From Mycobacterium sp. MS1601 (GTDB lineage: Bacteria; Actinomycetota; Actinomycetes; Mycobacteriales; Mycobacteriaceae), in contig NZ_CP019420.1 in the NCBI RefSeq assembly GCF_001984215.1, positions 3,472,001 to 3,536,000 on the forward strand: a stretch of 64,000 nt of DNA. The letters run 5' to 3'. Every line of letters starts with the position of its first letter. Positions within the stretch are counted from its first letter, which is position 1. The translations under genes and the position numbers were made by a program. The notes under the pieces are model-generated. The model made no database searches. It saw only the letters and a list, made by a program, of their open reading frames with translations, and had not been told where the DNA came from. This document shows positions 40,977-49,780 of this stretch, piece by piece.

Positions 40977-42155
40977 TCAGCCATCGATGCGGCCCAGCCC
41001 GCGCGGGAACTGGTGCAGCCGGGCACATCCGGTGGCGGTGATCTCGAAGAGCTCACCGGTCTGCACCCCGATCCGGCCGTCGGGGGTGGTGACGTTCGGC
41101 TGCACCACGATCGTCATGCCCTCGGCCAGCGGCAGCGTCGGCAGCGCTTCCAGAGTGCGGCTGCGCGAACCGAACACCGGCGGCAGGTAGCCGCCGCCCA
41201 GACCGTGCACCAGGTCGTCGACGGTGGTGAAGCCGGCGTCTTCGATCACATCGGCCGCCGCCACGATCTGTTCGGGCAGCACTCCCGGGGCCAGCATGGC
41301 CTCGATCCGGCTCAACGCCGCGTCGGCCACCTGGTGCAGTTCGGTGACCAGGGGTGTGGGTGGCTCGGCGACGGTGAAGGTGCGCAACAATTGTCCCGGG
41401 TAGTCCAGGCCCACCGCGGTGCTCAATTCGCAGGCCAGCACATCACCACGGTTGACCACCCGGCCGCTGGGCCACTGCGACGGCACACATTGTGCGGGCT
41501 CGGCCATGGCGGTGAGCGCGAAATAGTGGATGTAGTTGGTGCCACCGTGGGCGAGGTAGCTGTCCTCGACCAACGCGCCGAGCTCGTATTCGGTGCTGCC
41601 TGCATGGGTTCCGTCCCGCAGCGCCGCGCAGGACAGATCGGTCAGGTGCGCCGCAGCGCGCAACCACGCCAACTCCTCCGCCGACTTGCACAGCCGCATC
41701 CTGGTGTAGGAGCCGTTGAGATCTGCAAGGCCGCCGATGTTTTCGCGCAGGGCGGTGTGCATCCCGAACGGGACGGCGCCCACCACCGCCACCTCGCCGC
41801 CGACGGCGCCGCGGCGGCGCAGCTCGTCGAGCAGCGACGCGGTGGTGGACCCGGCCCAGCGTACGTCGGCGGCCGGCGCCAGAGCGCGGGCCTGGGGTAC
41901 GTGGTTGAAAAAGTGCACCAGCAGCGTGTCGGGTTCGCCGATGGTGTGCACCACCACTGCTTCCCGGGTGACCGGCCAGCCTGTCAGCCACTGCACCGCA
42001 CTACCGGACCGGTTGGCCCCGTAGAGCACACAGTGCCGCACCCCCGCCGCCGCCAGAGCGGCATCGAGAACCTCGGTGCGACGGCTCATCTCGTCGGCCG
42101 AGAACGTGGGCCGGCTGGGGCCGGCCAGGACGTCGAGTGGGTGCGCTCCGGTCAT
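40977..42155 (-). CDS. M24-fold protein, creatinase-like, lacking most metal ligands
   Basis: 392 residues with creatinase N-terminal domain and pita-bread M24 domain. The usual five metal ligands of aminopeptidase P are mostly replaced: the first Asp is in ACELSTAVG (Glu), the second position reads YPGQLLRTF (no Asp), the Glu of EPG is Gln (VVQPNV), and the last Glu position is VQTG. The His of VHGLGGGY remains. Metal-free members such as creatinase cleave C-N bonds, so a hydrolase for an N-containing small molecule is more likely than a peptidase. Divergent from the hydrolase at 42231. Confidence 0.85.
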   Translation of the reverse strand: MTGAHPLDVLAGPSRPTFSADEMSRRTEVLDAALAAAGVRHCVLYGANRSGSAVQWLTGWPVTREAVVVHTIGEPDTLLVHFFNHVPQARALAPAADVRWAGSTTASLLDELRRRGAVGGEVAVVGAVPFGMHTALRENIGGLADLNGSYTRMRLCKSAEELAWLRAAAHLTDLSCAALRDGTHAGSTEYELGALVEDSYLAHGGTNYIHYFALTAMAEPAQCVPSQWPSGRVVNRGDVLACELSTAVGLDYPGQLLRTFTVAEPPTPLVTELHQVADAALSRIEAMLAPGVLPEQIVAAADVIEDAGFTTVDDLVHGLGGGYLPPVFGSRSRTLEALPTLPLAEGMTIVVQPNVTTPDGRIGVQTGELFEITATGCARLHQFPRGLGRIDG

Positions 42156-42193
42156 CAGCGAAACGTAGTGCACTGTACTGCTATCGGTCAAAC

Positions 42194-42210
42194 ATGTTGT
42201 TGTGCAACAT
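42194..42210. promoter_or_regulatory. Candidate operator between M24 and hydrolase genes
   Basis: Inverted repeat ATGTTG-N5-CAACAT in the 75-bp divergent gap, just before the GAGG ribosome site of the hydrolase. Not similar to the LacI-type sites at 37.2-37.4 kb, so another regulator is likely. Confidence 0.5.
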
Positions 42211-42230
42211 AACTGAGGAGATGAGGAAAG

Positions 42231-43295
42231 ATGGCCCAGGATGAACTGGTCGCCTCGGCGATTGCCCACTGGGGTCCGCGGTTCACGGTCAACGGTGTCA
42301 CCGTCGCCGATTTCGAGCGGGTGACCGCGCGGGTGCAGACCTGGCCGCAATGGTGTGCGTCGTGGGTGGCCGCAGGTGCTGAGCACGAGGAACTCGGGCG
42401 TACCGCGCTGGCGGAGGGCCGACTGACCTCGGCGGGTGAGCACCTGGCGCAGGCCGCGGTCTATCACCACTTCGCGAAGTTCGTGTTCGTCGTCGACGTC
42501 GACGAGATGAAGGCCGCACATCAGCGGGCGGTCGACTGCCTCGACGCCGCGCTGCCGTACCTGGACCCACCTGGCCGTCGGCTCGAGCTGCCCTTCGAGC
42601 ACAGCCGGCTGGTCGGCATCCTGCGGGTTCCGGACGGGTCGGGCCCGCACCCAGTGGTGGTGATGCTGCCCGGGCTCGACTCGGCCAAGGAAGAACTGCG
42701 CTCCACCGAGCAGGGGTTTCTCGACCGCGGCATGGCCACGCTGGCACTCGACGGCCCCGGGCAGGGGGAGTCGGAGTACGACTTCCCCATCCGCGGCGAC
42801 TGGTCGGCGGTCGCGGAGTTGATCTGGCGCACGGTGTCGGAGGCGCCGGAGCTCGACGAGTCCCGGTTGGCGGTCTGGGGTGTCAGCCTGGGCGGTTACT
42901 ACGCGCCCCGGGTCGCCGCGGCGCTCGGTGACCGGGTGTCGGCCTGTGTGGCACTGGGTGGCCCGTTCAACTTCGGCTCGGTCTGGGAGGGTCTGCCGCA
43001 GCTGACCCGCGACACCTTCCGGGTGCGGTCGGGCACGTCCACCGACGCCGAGGCCCGCGACGTCGCCCTGACCCTGGGCATGGACGAGGTGGCTGCCGAT
43101 GTGGTGGCCCCGCTGCTCATCGTGTTCGGTCGCAAGGACCGTCTCATCCCCTGGGAGCAGGCGGTGAAGCTGCGCGATGCGGTATCCGGCCCCGTGGAGC
43201 TGCTGATGTTGGAGGACGGCAACCACGGGTGCGCCAACGTCGCGCCGTGGCATCGGCAGCGGACCGCCGACTGGCTGGCGGCGCAACTGCGGTGA
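42231..43295 (+). CDS. Alpha/beta hydrolase, 2,6-dihydroxypseudooxynicotine hydrolase-like
   Basis: 354 residues: a helical N-terminal cap domain of about 130 residues (VYHHFAKFVFVVDVDEMKAAH) and an alpha/beta domain with VVMLPGLDSAKEE, nucleophile elbow WGVSLGGYYA, acid loop FGRKDRLIP and His in DGNHGCAN. This domain order is that of DHPON hydrolase and FrsA-like proteins, which cleave C-C or ester bonds next to a ketone. Strong GAGGAAAG before the ATG. Context with the creatinase-like protein and importer suggests breakdown of a nitrogen-containing compound; substrate unknown. Confidence 0.87.
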   Translation: MAQDELVASAIAHWGPRFTVNGVTVADFERVTARVQTWPQWCASWVAAGAEHEELGRTALAEGRLTSAGEHLAQAAVYHHFAKFVFVVDVDEMKAAHQRAVDCLDAALPYLDPPGRRLELPFEHSRLVGILRVPDGSGPHPVVVMLPGLDSAKEELRSTEQGFLDRGMATLALDGPGQGESEYDFPIRGDWSAVAELIWRTVSEAPELDESRLAVWGVSLGGYYAPRVAAALGDRVSACVALGGPFNFGSVWEGLPQLTRDTFRVRSGTSTDAEARDVALTLGMDEVAADVVAPLLIVFGRKDRLIPWEQAVKLRDAVSGPVELLMLEDGNHGCANVAPWHRQRTADWLAAQLR

Positions 43296-43329
43296 GCCCG
43301 GCGGGGCGAAAATTCTTGGAGACCTGTCG

Positions 43330-44310
43330 GTGGCACCGGCTACCGTCGACAGCATGCCCGACGCCGCCATCGAGGCCATCGATCTGGTCAAGAAATTCGA
43401 TGCTTTCACCGCCGTGGACGGGATCAGCTTCACCGTCCCGCAGGGCACCGTCCTGGGGCTGCTCGGTCCCAACGGTGCCGGTAAGACCACCACCGTCCGG
43501 ATGATGACCACCTTGACGGTGCCCACCTCCGGGACTGCCAGGGTCGCCGGTTTCGATGTCCTCCGTGAGCCCGAGCAAGTGCGCCGCAACATGGGGTTGA
43601 CGGGCCAGGCCGCCACGGTGGACGAGTTGCTCACCGGGCGGGAGAACATCCGGATGATCGGCAGCCTGTACGGGCTGCGGCGCAAGGAGCTCGACCGGCT
43701 CGGGGATCAGCTGCTGCACCAGTTCTCCATCGCCGATTCCGCCGACCGCGTGGTCAAGGGCTACTCCGGCGGTATGCGGCGCCGGCTGGATCTCGCTGTC
43801 AGCCTCATCGCGGCTCCTCCGGTGCTCTTCCTCGATGAGCCGACCACCGGCCTGGACCCGCGGTCGCGCAGCGAGCTGTGGGAGGTGCTGCGTCAACTGG
43901 TCGCCGACGGCACCACCTTGCTGCTCACCACGCAGTACCTGGAGGAGGCCGACCAGCTGGCTGACGAGATCGTGGTGGTCGATCGCGGGCGCATCATCGC
44001 GCAGGGCACCCCGCTGCAGCTCAAACAGCAGGCGGGCAACGCCAGCCTGGTGGTCACCGTGTCGCACGCCGCAGATCTGGAGATCGCCCGGTCGCTGATC
44101 GCCAGAACCGGAGCCGAGGTCCACGTCGATGTCGGTGCGCGCCGGCTCACCGCCTCCGCCGAGGGACTGGAGGCCATGACCCGGGTGGCCGGCTGGCTGC
44201 AGGAGAGCGCGATCGAGGTCGACGACATCGGTCTCACCCGCCCCAGCCTGGATGACGTGTTCCTGTCGTTGACCGGTCGCACCAGTACGGCCGAGGAGGT
44301 GCGCGTATGA
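43330..44310 (+). CDS. ABC transporter ATP-binding protein (DrrA-like)
   Basis: 326-residue drug-exporter ATPase: Walker A GPNGAGKTT, signature YSGGMRRRLDLA, Walker B VLFLDEPTTGLDPRSR and H-loop TTQYLEEADQLADE, with the C-terminal DrrA tail. A GTG start with GGAG 8 bases upstream is used; an ATG at 43354 (MPDAAIEAIDLVKKF) is the alternative. Overlaps the permease start by 4 bases. Confidence 0.93.
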   Translation: MAPATVDSMPDAAIEAIDLVKKFDAFTAVDGISFTVPQGTVLGLLGPNGAGKTTTVRMMTTLTVPTSGTARVAGFDVLREPEQVRRNMGLTGQAATVDELLTGRENIRMIGSLYGLRRKELDRLGDQLLHQFSIADSADRVVKGYSGGMRRRLDLAVSLIAAPPVLFLDEPTTGLDPRSRSELWEVLRQLVADGTTLLLTTQYLEEADQLADEIVVVDRGRIIAQGTPLQLKQQAGNASLVVTVSHAADLEIARSLIARTGAEVHVDVGARRLTASAEGLEAMTRVAGWLQESAIEVDDIGLTRPSLDDVFLSLTGRTSTAEEVRV

Positions 44311-45125
44311 CCACCCGCCCGCAGATCAGGGCGACGTCGCTGGCCTATCAGTCCTGGGTCATGGTGAAGCGCAACCTGATCCACACCAAGCGCATGCCGG
44401 AGATGTTGTCTGACGTCACCGCGCAGCCCATCATGTTCGTGCTGTTGTTCGCGTTCGTTTTCGGGGCGTCCATCACCAACACCGGGGGAGCCTCCTACCG
44501 TGAGTTCCTGCTGCCCGGGATCCAGGCGCAGACCATCGTGTTCTCCGCGTTCGTGGTGGCCTCCGGTATCACCGCCGACGTGGAGAAGGGCATCATCGAC
44601 CGCTTCCGGTCACTGCCCATCTCCCGGTCGTCGGTGCTCATCGGCCGCAGCATCGCCAGCCTGATCCATTCCTCCATCGGCATCGTGGTGATGGCGTTCA
44701 CCGGACTGGCCATCGGCTGGCGTATCCGCAACAGCGTCGCCGAAGCGGTCCTGGCCTTCGCGCTGGTGCTGGTGTTCGGCTTCGGGATGATCTGGTTCGG
44801 CATCCTGGTCGGCTCGCTGCTGAGGTCGGTGGAGGCGGTCAACGGTGTCATGTTCACCGTGCTGTTCCCGGTGACGTTCCTGGCCAACACTTTTGTGCCC
44901 ACCGAACCCATGCCGCACTGGCTGCGCGTCATCGCCGAATGGAACCCCGTGTCGTCGCTGGCGCAGGCCATGCGCGAGCTCTGGGGCAACGGGCCGCCAG
45001 CACCGGTGGATGCCCAACTGCCACTGCATCATCCGGTACTGGCGACCATCTTGTGGTCGCTGGCCATTACGGCCGTGGTGGCCCCGTTTGCTTTGCGCGC
45101 GTATGCCAAGCGGACGTCGGACTGA
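44307..45125 (+). CDS. ABC-2 transporter permease (DrrB-like)
   Basis: 272 residues with six predicted membrane segments; DrrB-type features TAQPIMFVLLFAFVFGASI, GIIDRFRSLPISRSSVLIGRS and VMFTVLFPVTFLANTFVPTEPMP. Pairs with the upstream ATPase as a daunorubicin/lipid-type exporter. Terminates 2 bp from a converging small secreted-protein gene. Confidence 0.92.
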   Translation: MTTRPQIRATSLAYQSWVMVKRNLIHTKRMPEMLSDVTAQPIMFVLLFAFVFGASITNTGGASYREFLLPGIQAQTIVFSAFVVASGITADVEKGIIDRFRSLPISRSSVLIGRSIASLIHSSIGIVVMAFTGLAIGWRIRNSVAEAVLAFALVLVFGFGMIWFGILVGSLLRSVEAVNGVMFTVLFPVTFLANTFVPTEPMPHWLRVIAEWNPVSSLAQAMRELWGNGPPAPVDAQLPLHHPVLATILWSLAITAVVAPFALRAYAKRTSD

Positions 45126-45127
45126 GC

Positions 45128-45400
45128 TCAGTCGTCGATGTAGACGTGCGGGCAGCTCAGGTCGACATAGACGGTGCGCAGTGCATCATTGGACAGTGGG
45201 CGGACGGCGTTGACGGAGCACTGCGAGAGGGGTCCGTTGCGTGATCCGTTGATCTGCACGTTGTAACCCTGACTGCGCAGCTCCTGAATGGTTGTGGTTG
45301 CCGACGACCCGCTGGGAGCGGCAAATGCATTGCCGGCCAAGCCGATTGCTGCAGGAATAACGGCGGCGAAGGACAGGGTGGCGTAGAGGTGACGCTTCAT
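45128..45400 (-). CDS. Small secreted protein, unknown function
   Basis: 90 residues: Sec signal peptide (MKRHLYATLSFAAVIPAAIGL...AFA) cut before APSGSS, then a mature part of about 60 residues with two cysteines (LSQCSVNAV, LSCPHVYIDD) that could form a disulfide. ELRSQGYNVQINGSRNGPLSQC resembles small secreted mycobacterial proteins of unknown role. AAGGAG precedes the ATG. Lies downstream of the ApbE-like gene on the same strand, 79 bp apart. Confidence 0.78.
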   Translation of the reverse strand: MKRHLYATLSFAAVIPAAIGLAGNAFAAPSGSSATTTIQELRSQGYNVQINGSRNGPLSQCSVNAVRPLSNDALRTVYVDLSCPHVYIDD

Positions 45401-45479
45401 GGTTTACTCCTTGTGGTTGAGAGAGCGGACGGGTGTGCAGACCCTCCGCCGGGTTTGATTACCAGCTGTCGGTTTTCAC

Positions 45480-46292
45480 CTATTTGGTGAACAGCGCACC
45501 GGGGAAGGTGCGCGAGATCTCGGCGTGGCCGTCGTGAAACAGCCTGATGTAGGAGAATCGAAAGTACCGGGCCAGTCGCGACGGCGGTGTGGAGAACAGC
45601 TCCTTTCCAATGGCATTGGCGGTGGCGGCCTCGGCGGCCACCACCCAGGTGGCGCACACGGAGCCGTCTGATTCGGCGGCCGTCGCGCACAGGGCCTGGT
45701 CGGTGACCGTGGCGACGCCCACTGCCAGGCTGGGGTCATCGGGATGTCGCAGTGCGATGGGCAGCGGAACCGACCCGCTGTGCCGTATCCCGTTGGTCGT
45801 GTTGATCACAAAATCGTCTGCTCCGAGACGGTGGAGTAGTTCGGTGACCAGGTCCACCAAGTGGCCTGTCCCGGCGGCACCGACATCGATGGACAGTGCC
45901 CTGCGGGTGGTCAGCGTGGTTCCGGAATGCGCGACGTCGCAGACCCATGAGGGGCTGTGCGCGCCGTCCGGCGATGCCATCATCGGAGCGCCGGCTCCGC
46001 CGGTGGCGGCGGACACTGCGTCGAACAGGCCGAAAAGCCGCTCTGCTTCCGGAGGGAACTCGAAGCTGCCCCCGTCGCGCCGGCTGATCGTGCGCAGCAG
46101 GGAGTCGGTATCGGACTGCGAGAAGCTCCGGTGATGCTGCTGCACCAGTTCGGTGATCGCTGTGATTGCCCGCTGGGCCAACGGCTGCGCGGTCTCGATG
46201 CCCGCCTCGCCGTCGGATACCGGAAAGGTGAACCGGCGCTGGTGTTCTCGTGAGTGGGCGGCGGGTGTCACGACGGACTGCAGGTGTGTCAT
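45480..46292 (-). CDS. ApbE-like FAD:protein FMN transferase homologue, degenerate
   Basis: 270 residues. The ApbE fold is recognisable in FSQSDTDSLLRTISR (normally ...SEISRLN), the central DVGAAGTGHLVDLVTELLHRLGADDFVINT, and LAVGVATVTDQALCATAAES. Compared with true ApbE, the GKG lysine is Thr (AGTGHLVD) and NAGGD is NTTNG, so activity is doubtful. No signal peptide. Real ApbE proteins attach FMN to Thr in partner proteins. GAGGA upstream of the ATG. Divergent from the iron-sulfur protein at 46437, the likely partner. Confidence 0.72.
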   Translation of the reverse strand: MTHLQSVVTPAAHSREHQRRFTFPVSDGEAGIETAQPLAQRAITAITELVQQHHRSFSQSDTDSLLRTISRRDGGSFEFPPEAERLFGLFDAVSAATGGAGAPMMASPDGAHSPSWVCDVAHSGTTLTTRRALSIDVGAAGTGHLVDLVTELLHRLGADDFVINTTNGIRHSGSVPLPIALRHPDDPSLAVGVATVTDQALCATAAESDGSVCATWVVAAEAATANAIGKELFSTPPSRLARYFRFSYIRLFHDGHAEISRTFPGALFTK

Positions 46293-46402
46293 CAGTGGTC
46301 CTCAGCTAGGTGGTGGGCCGGTTGACATCAACGCTATCGGCGGGCGGGCGCGGCGCCCAGGACTCCATAGGAAGTCCATATGCGGCCAGTTCAGGGCGGC
46401 TC

Positions 46403-46430
46403 TGGACAGCTAGGTATATATGTCTATACT
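46403..46430 (+). promoter_or_regulatory. Promoter for a leaderless mRNA, with overlapping palindrome
   Basis: TGGACA at 46403-46408, 16-base spacer, TATACT at 46425-46430. Transcription would start about 7 bases later, which is the A of the ATG at 46437; no Shine-Dalgarno is present, so a leaderless transcript is likely. GTATA-N6-TATAC at 46414-46429 overlaps the -10 box and is a possible operator. Confidence 0.6.
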
Positions 46431-46436
46431 CAGCCT

Positions 46437-47477
46437 ATGGCAGGAAAGATCTCGCCCCGCATCGCCGACCATCCGACGGTGCGCGCGGTGCTGGCGCGCA
46501 ACAGGGCGAAGCCCGGTGTCATCGACGCCGACTGGCTGCGCCAAGTCTGTCTCGATGCGGGTGCCGATGACGTGGGCTTCGCCAGTGTTGCTGACCCGGC
46601 GCTGGCCTCGGAGTCGCACCATGTCGAGGCCGCGCTGCCTGGCGCCAGGAGCTATCTCTCGCTGGTGGTGAAGATGAACCGCGACAACGTGCGCTCGACT
46701 GCTCGCAGTGTGGCCAACCAGGAATTCCACCGGACCGGCGAGATCATCAACGGGGCGGCGCACCGCATCACCCGCGCACTGCAGGACGCCGGCCACCGCG
46801 CGCTCAATCCGTCGGCCACGTTCCCCATGGAGATGGACCGGTACCCGGGCCGTATCTGGGTGGTGGCTCACAAGCCCGTCGCCGTGGCGGCGGGGATGGG
46901 GGTGATGGGTATCCACCGCAACGTCATCCACCCGCGGTTCGGCAACTTCATTCTGTTGGCCACCGTCATGGTGGATGCAGAGATCAGCAATTACTCTGTG
47001 CCGCTTGACTATTCACCCTGCCTGGAGTGCAAGCTGTGTGTCGCGGCGTGTCCTGTCGGTGCCATCGGCAAGAACGGTGAGTTCGATTTCATGGCGTGCT
47101 CGGTGCACAACTACCGTGAGTTCATGGGCGGTTTCACCGACTGGGCGCAAACCATCGCAGACAGCGCTGACGCACGGGATTTCCGCGAGCGCGTCACGGA
47201 TTCGGAGAACGCGTCGATGTGGCAGAGCCTGTCGTTCAAAGCGAACTACAAAGCGGCGTACTGTCTGGCTGTCTGCCCGGCCGGAGAAGAGGTCATCGAA
47301 CCGTATCTCGAGGACCGTAAGGGCTTCATGGATCTGGTGCTGAAACCGTTGCAGGACAAGGCGGAAACGCTGTACGTGCTGCCCGGCTCAGCGGCCCAGG
47401 CGCACGCCCAGAAACGCTTTCCGCACAAGCCCGTCAAGGTCGTCGACAGCGGGATCCGGGGCCCCCGCCGGGGCTGA
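46437..47477 (+). CDS. QueG/reductive-dehalogenase-like iron-sulfur protein
   Basis: 346 residues. N-terminal region CLDAGADDVGFASV and PGARSYLSLVVKMN resemble the cobalamin-binding half of epoxyqueuosine reductase and reductive dehalogenases. A ferredoxin pair follows: CLECKLCVAACPVGAIG (CxxCxxCxxxC) and YCLAVCPAGEE. MMGVMGIHRNVIHPRFGNF-like text (GMGVMGIHRN) matches QueG. It lacks a Tat signal, so it is cytosolic. Function is probably a cobalamin/Fe-S reduction of an unknown substrate; true QueG is less likely because the C-terminal HEAT repeat is missing. ATG has no Shine-Dalgarno. Confidence 0.82.
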   Translation: MAGKISPRIADHPTVRAVLARNRAKPGVIDADWLRQVCLDAGADDVGFASVADPALASESHHVEAALPGARSYLSLVVKMNRDNVRSTARSVANQEFHRTGEIINGAAHRITRALQDAGHRALNPSATFPMEMDRYPGRIWVVAHKPVAVAAGMGVMGIHRNVIHPRFGNFILLATVMVDAEISNYSVPLDYSPCLECKLCVAACPVGAIGKNGEFDFMACSVHNYREFMGGFTDWAQTIADSADARDFRERVTDSENASMWQSLSFKANYKAAYCLAVCPAGEEVIEPYLEDRKGFMDLVLKPLQDKAETLYVLPGSAAQAHAQKRFPHKPVKVVDSGIRGPRRG

Positions 47478-47506
47478 CCCACCCGCTCGGGGAGTGGTGG
47501 AGGCAC

Positions 47507-48085
<579 letters not shown>

Positions 48086-48097
48086 GTCGAGGTGTGA

Positions 48098-48748
48098 CTA
48101 CTCGGACTCTGCTTCGGCGGAAGCGTCCTGGGCCGGAGTCTCGGCTGCTCCGCCTTCGGCCTCGCCGCTACCTTCGGCGTCCAGGTCCTCCTCGGTGGGA
48201 GCCTCCACGATGTTGACCACCAGGGTCTCGGGATCCGAGATCAGCGACACACCCGCGGGCAGTTCGATCTGGGCAGCGGTGATCTGGGTGCCGGCCTCGA
48301 CGCCCTCGACGGACACCGTGAAGCCTTCGGGGATGGACAGCGCCTCGGCTTCGATCTCGATGGTGCTGGCATCCTGGGTCACCAGGGTGCCGGGGGCGGC
48401 GTCACCTTCGATGGTGACGGTGACCTCGACGGTCACCTTCTCGCCCTTGCGGACCACCAGCAGGTCGGCGTGCTGGATGTTGCGGCGGATGGGGTGGATC
48501 TCCAGCGACTTGGTGAGCGCCAGCTGCTCGGTGCCTTCGACGTCGAGCACCAGGATGGCGTTGGTGCCGGAGTGGCGCAGCACGGCAGCCAGCTCCTGCG
48601 ACGGCAGCAGCAGGTGCTGGGGGTCGGTGCCGTGGCCGTAGAGGACCGCGGGGACCCGGCCTTCGCGGCGGGCCCGGCGGGACGCGCCCTTGCCGGTCTC
48701 GGTGCGGACCGACACGGTCAGTTTGTTGGAAACGGGGCCTTTGGCCAT
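48098..48748 (-). CDS. rplY: 50S ribosomal protein L25/Ctc
   Basis: 216 residues: N-terminal 5S rRNA-binding L25 domain ([25 protein letters not shown]) and a C-terminal TL5 beta domain, ending in an acidic, glutamate-rich tail ([15 protein letters not shown]). AGGAG lies 8 bases before the ATG. In an operon with pth. Ctc in other Gram-positives is a general-stress protein. Confidence 0.97.
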   Translation of the reverse strand: MAKGPVSNKLTVSVRTETGKGASRRARREGRVPAVLYGHGTDPQHLLLPSQELAAVLRHSGTNAILVLDVEGTEQLALTKSLEIHPIRRNIQHADLLVVRKGEKVTVEVTVTIEGDAAPGTLVTQDASTIEIEAEALSIPEGFTVSVEGVEAGTQITAAQIELPAGVSLISDPETLVVNIVEAPTEEDLDAEGSGEAEGGAAETPAQDASAEAESE

Positions 48749-48900
48749 GAGACTGCTCCTGTGCTTGTGTGAAAAGTAGGCACAGCGAGAGCAGAAGAAT
48801 CCGCAGTACTTGCGGGTCTCCGTCGATAACGGTGGACACCATCCACCCTCGCCGTGACGCCCGGCAAGGTTAACGCACCACCACGGGAGAAGAGAAATCG

Positions 48901-49770
48901 TCAGAGTGGGAACCGGGTGCCGGTGAGCTGCTCGGACAGCTCCCACAGCGCCGCGGCGGTGCGGGTGTTGCGGGCCAGCGGGCTGCGGCCGACCGGCTGG
49001 GAGGGCCCGCGACTGCCGAACCGCGGTCCGATGAAACTGTCGCCCGGCACCGCCTGCGACGCAGCGAACAGCGTCTGGCGGGCGCCGAAGGAAGCGTCGG
49101 TGGCCAGCAGCTTGTTGGCGGCCAGCCACACCGGGGTGCCGATCTTGTTACCCGTCTGGCCCTGCAGGTTGGTGGCCGAGTACCCGGGGTGCGCGGCCAC
49201 CGCCCTCAGCGAGGACCCCGCGCGGTCGAGCTTGCGCTGCAATTCGCTGGTGAACAGCAGGTTGGCCAGCTTGGACTGCCCGTAGGCGGGCCAGGCGAAG
49301 TACGGCCGGGATCGGTAGTTGAGATCGTCGACGTGCACCCGGCCGATCAGGTGCATCATCGACGACACCGTGACCACCCGGTCGGTGAGCTTGGGCAGCA
49401 GCAGATTGGTGAGGGCAAAGTGCCCCAGGTGGTTGGTGCCGATCTGGCTCTCGAATCCGTCGGCCGTCTCGGCGTAGGGCACCGCCATGATGCCCGCGTT
49501 GTTGATCAGCACATCCACTGCCTCGACACCGTCGGCGAAGGCCCGCACCGACGCCAGTGACTGCAGATCCAGTGCCCGCACCTCGACGTCACCCGTCATC
49601 GCGGCGGCGGCCGTCTCACCTTTGGTGGTGTTGCGGACGGCCAGGATCACGTTGGCCCCGACCCGGGCCAGTTCGCCTGCGGTGACCTCACCGAGGCCGC
49701 TGTTGGCTCCGGTGACGATGACGGTGCGTCCGGCGAACGACGGCAGATCTGCGGCAGTCCATGAGGTCAT
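48901..49770 (-). CDS. Short-chain dehydrogenase/reductase
   Basis: 289 residues, Rossmann fold with TGANSGLGE near residue 20, NNAGIM, the serine of VTVSSMMH and catalytic YGQSK. The arrangement (R after first glycine motif: [12 protein letters not shown]) favours NADP(H). Closest by pattern to actinobacterial retinol-dehydrogenase-like SDRs; substrate unknown. Lies between lpqT and rplY, same strand. Confidence 0.9.
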   Translation of the reverse strand: MTSWTAADLPSFAGRTVIVTGANSGLGEVTAGELARVGANVILAVRNTTKGETAAAAMTGDVEVRALDLQSLASVRAFADGVEAVDVLINNAGIMAVPYAETADGFESQIGTNHLGHFALTNLLLPKLTDRVVTVSSMMHLIGRVHVDDLNYRSRPYFAWPAYGQSKLANLLFTSELQRKLDRAGSSLRAVAAHPGYSATNLQGQTGNKIGTPVWLAANKLLATDASFGARQTLFAASQAVPGDSFIGPRFGSRGPSQPVGRSPLARNTRTAAALWELSEQLTGTRFPL

Positions 49771-49780
49771 GCCTGACAGG

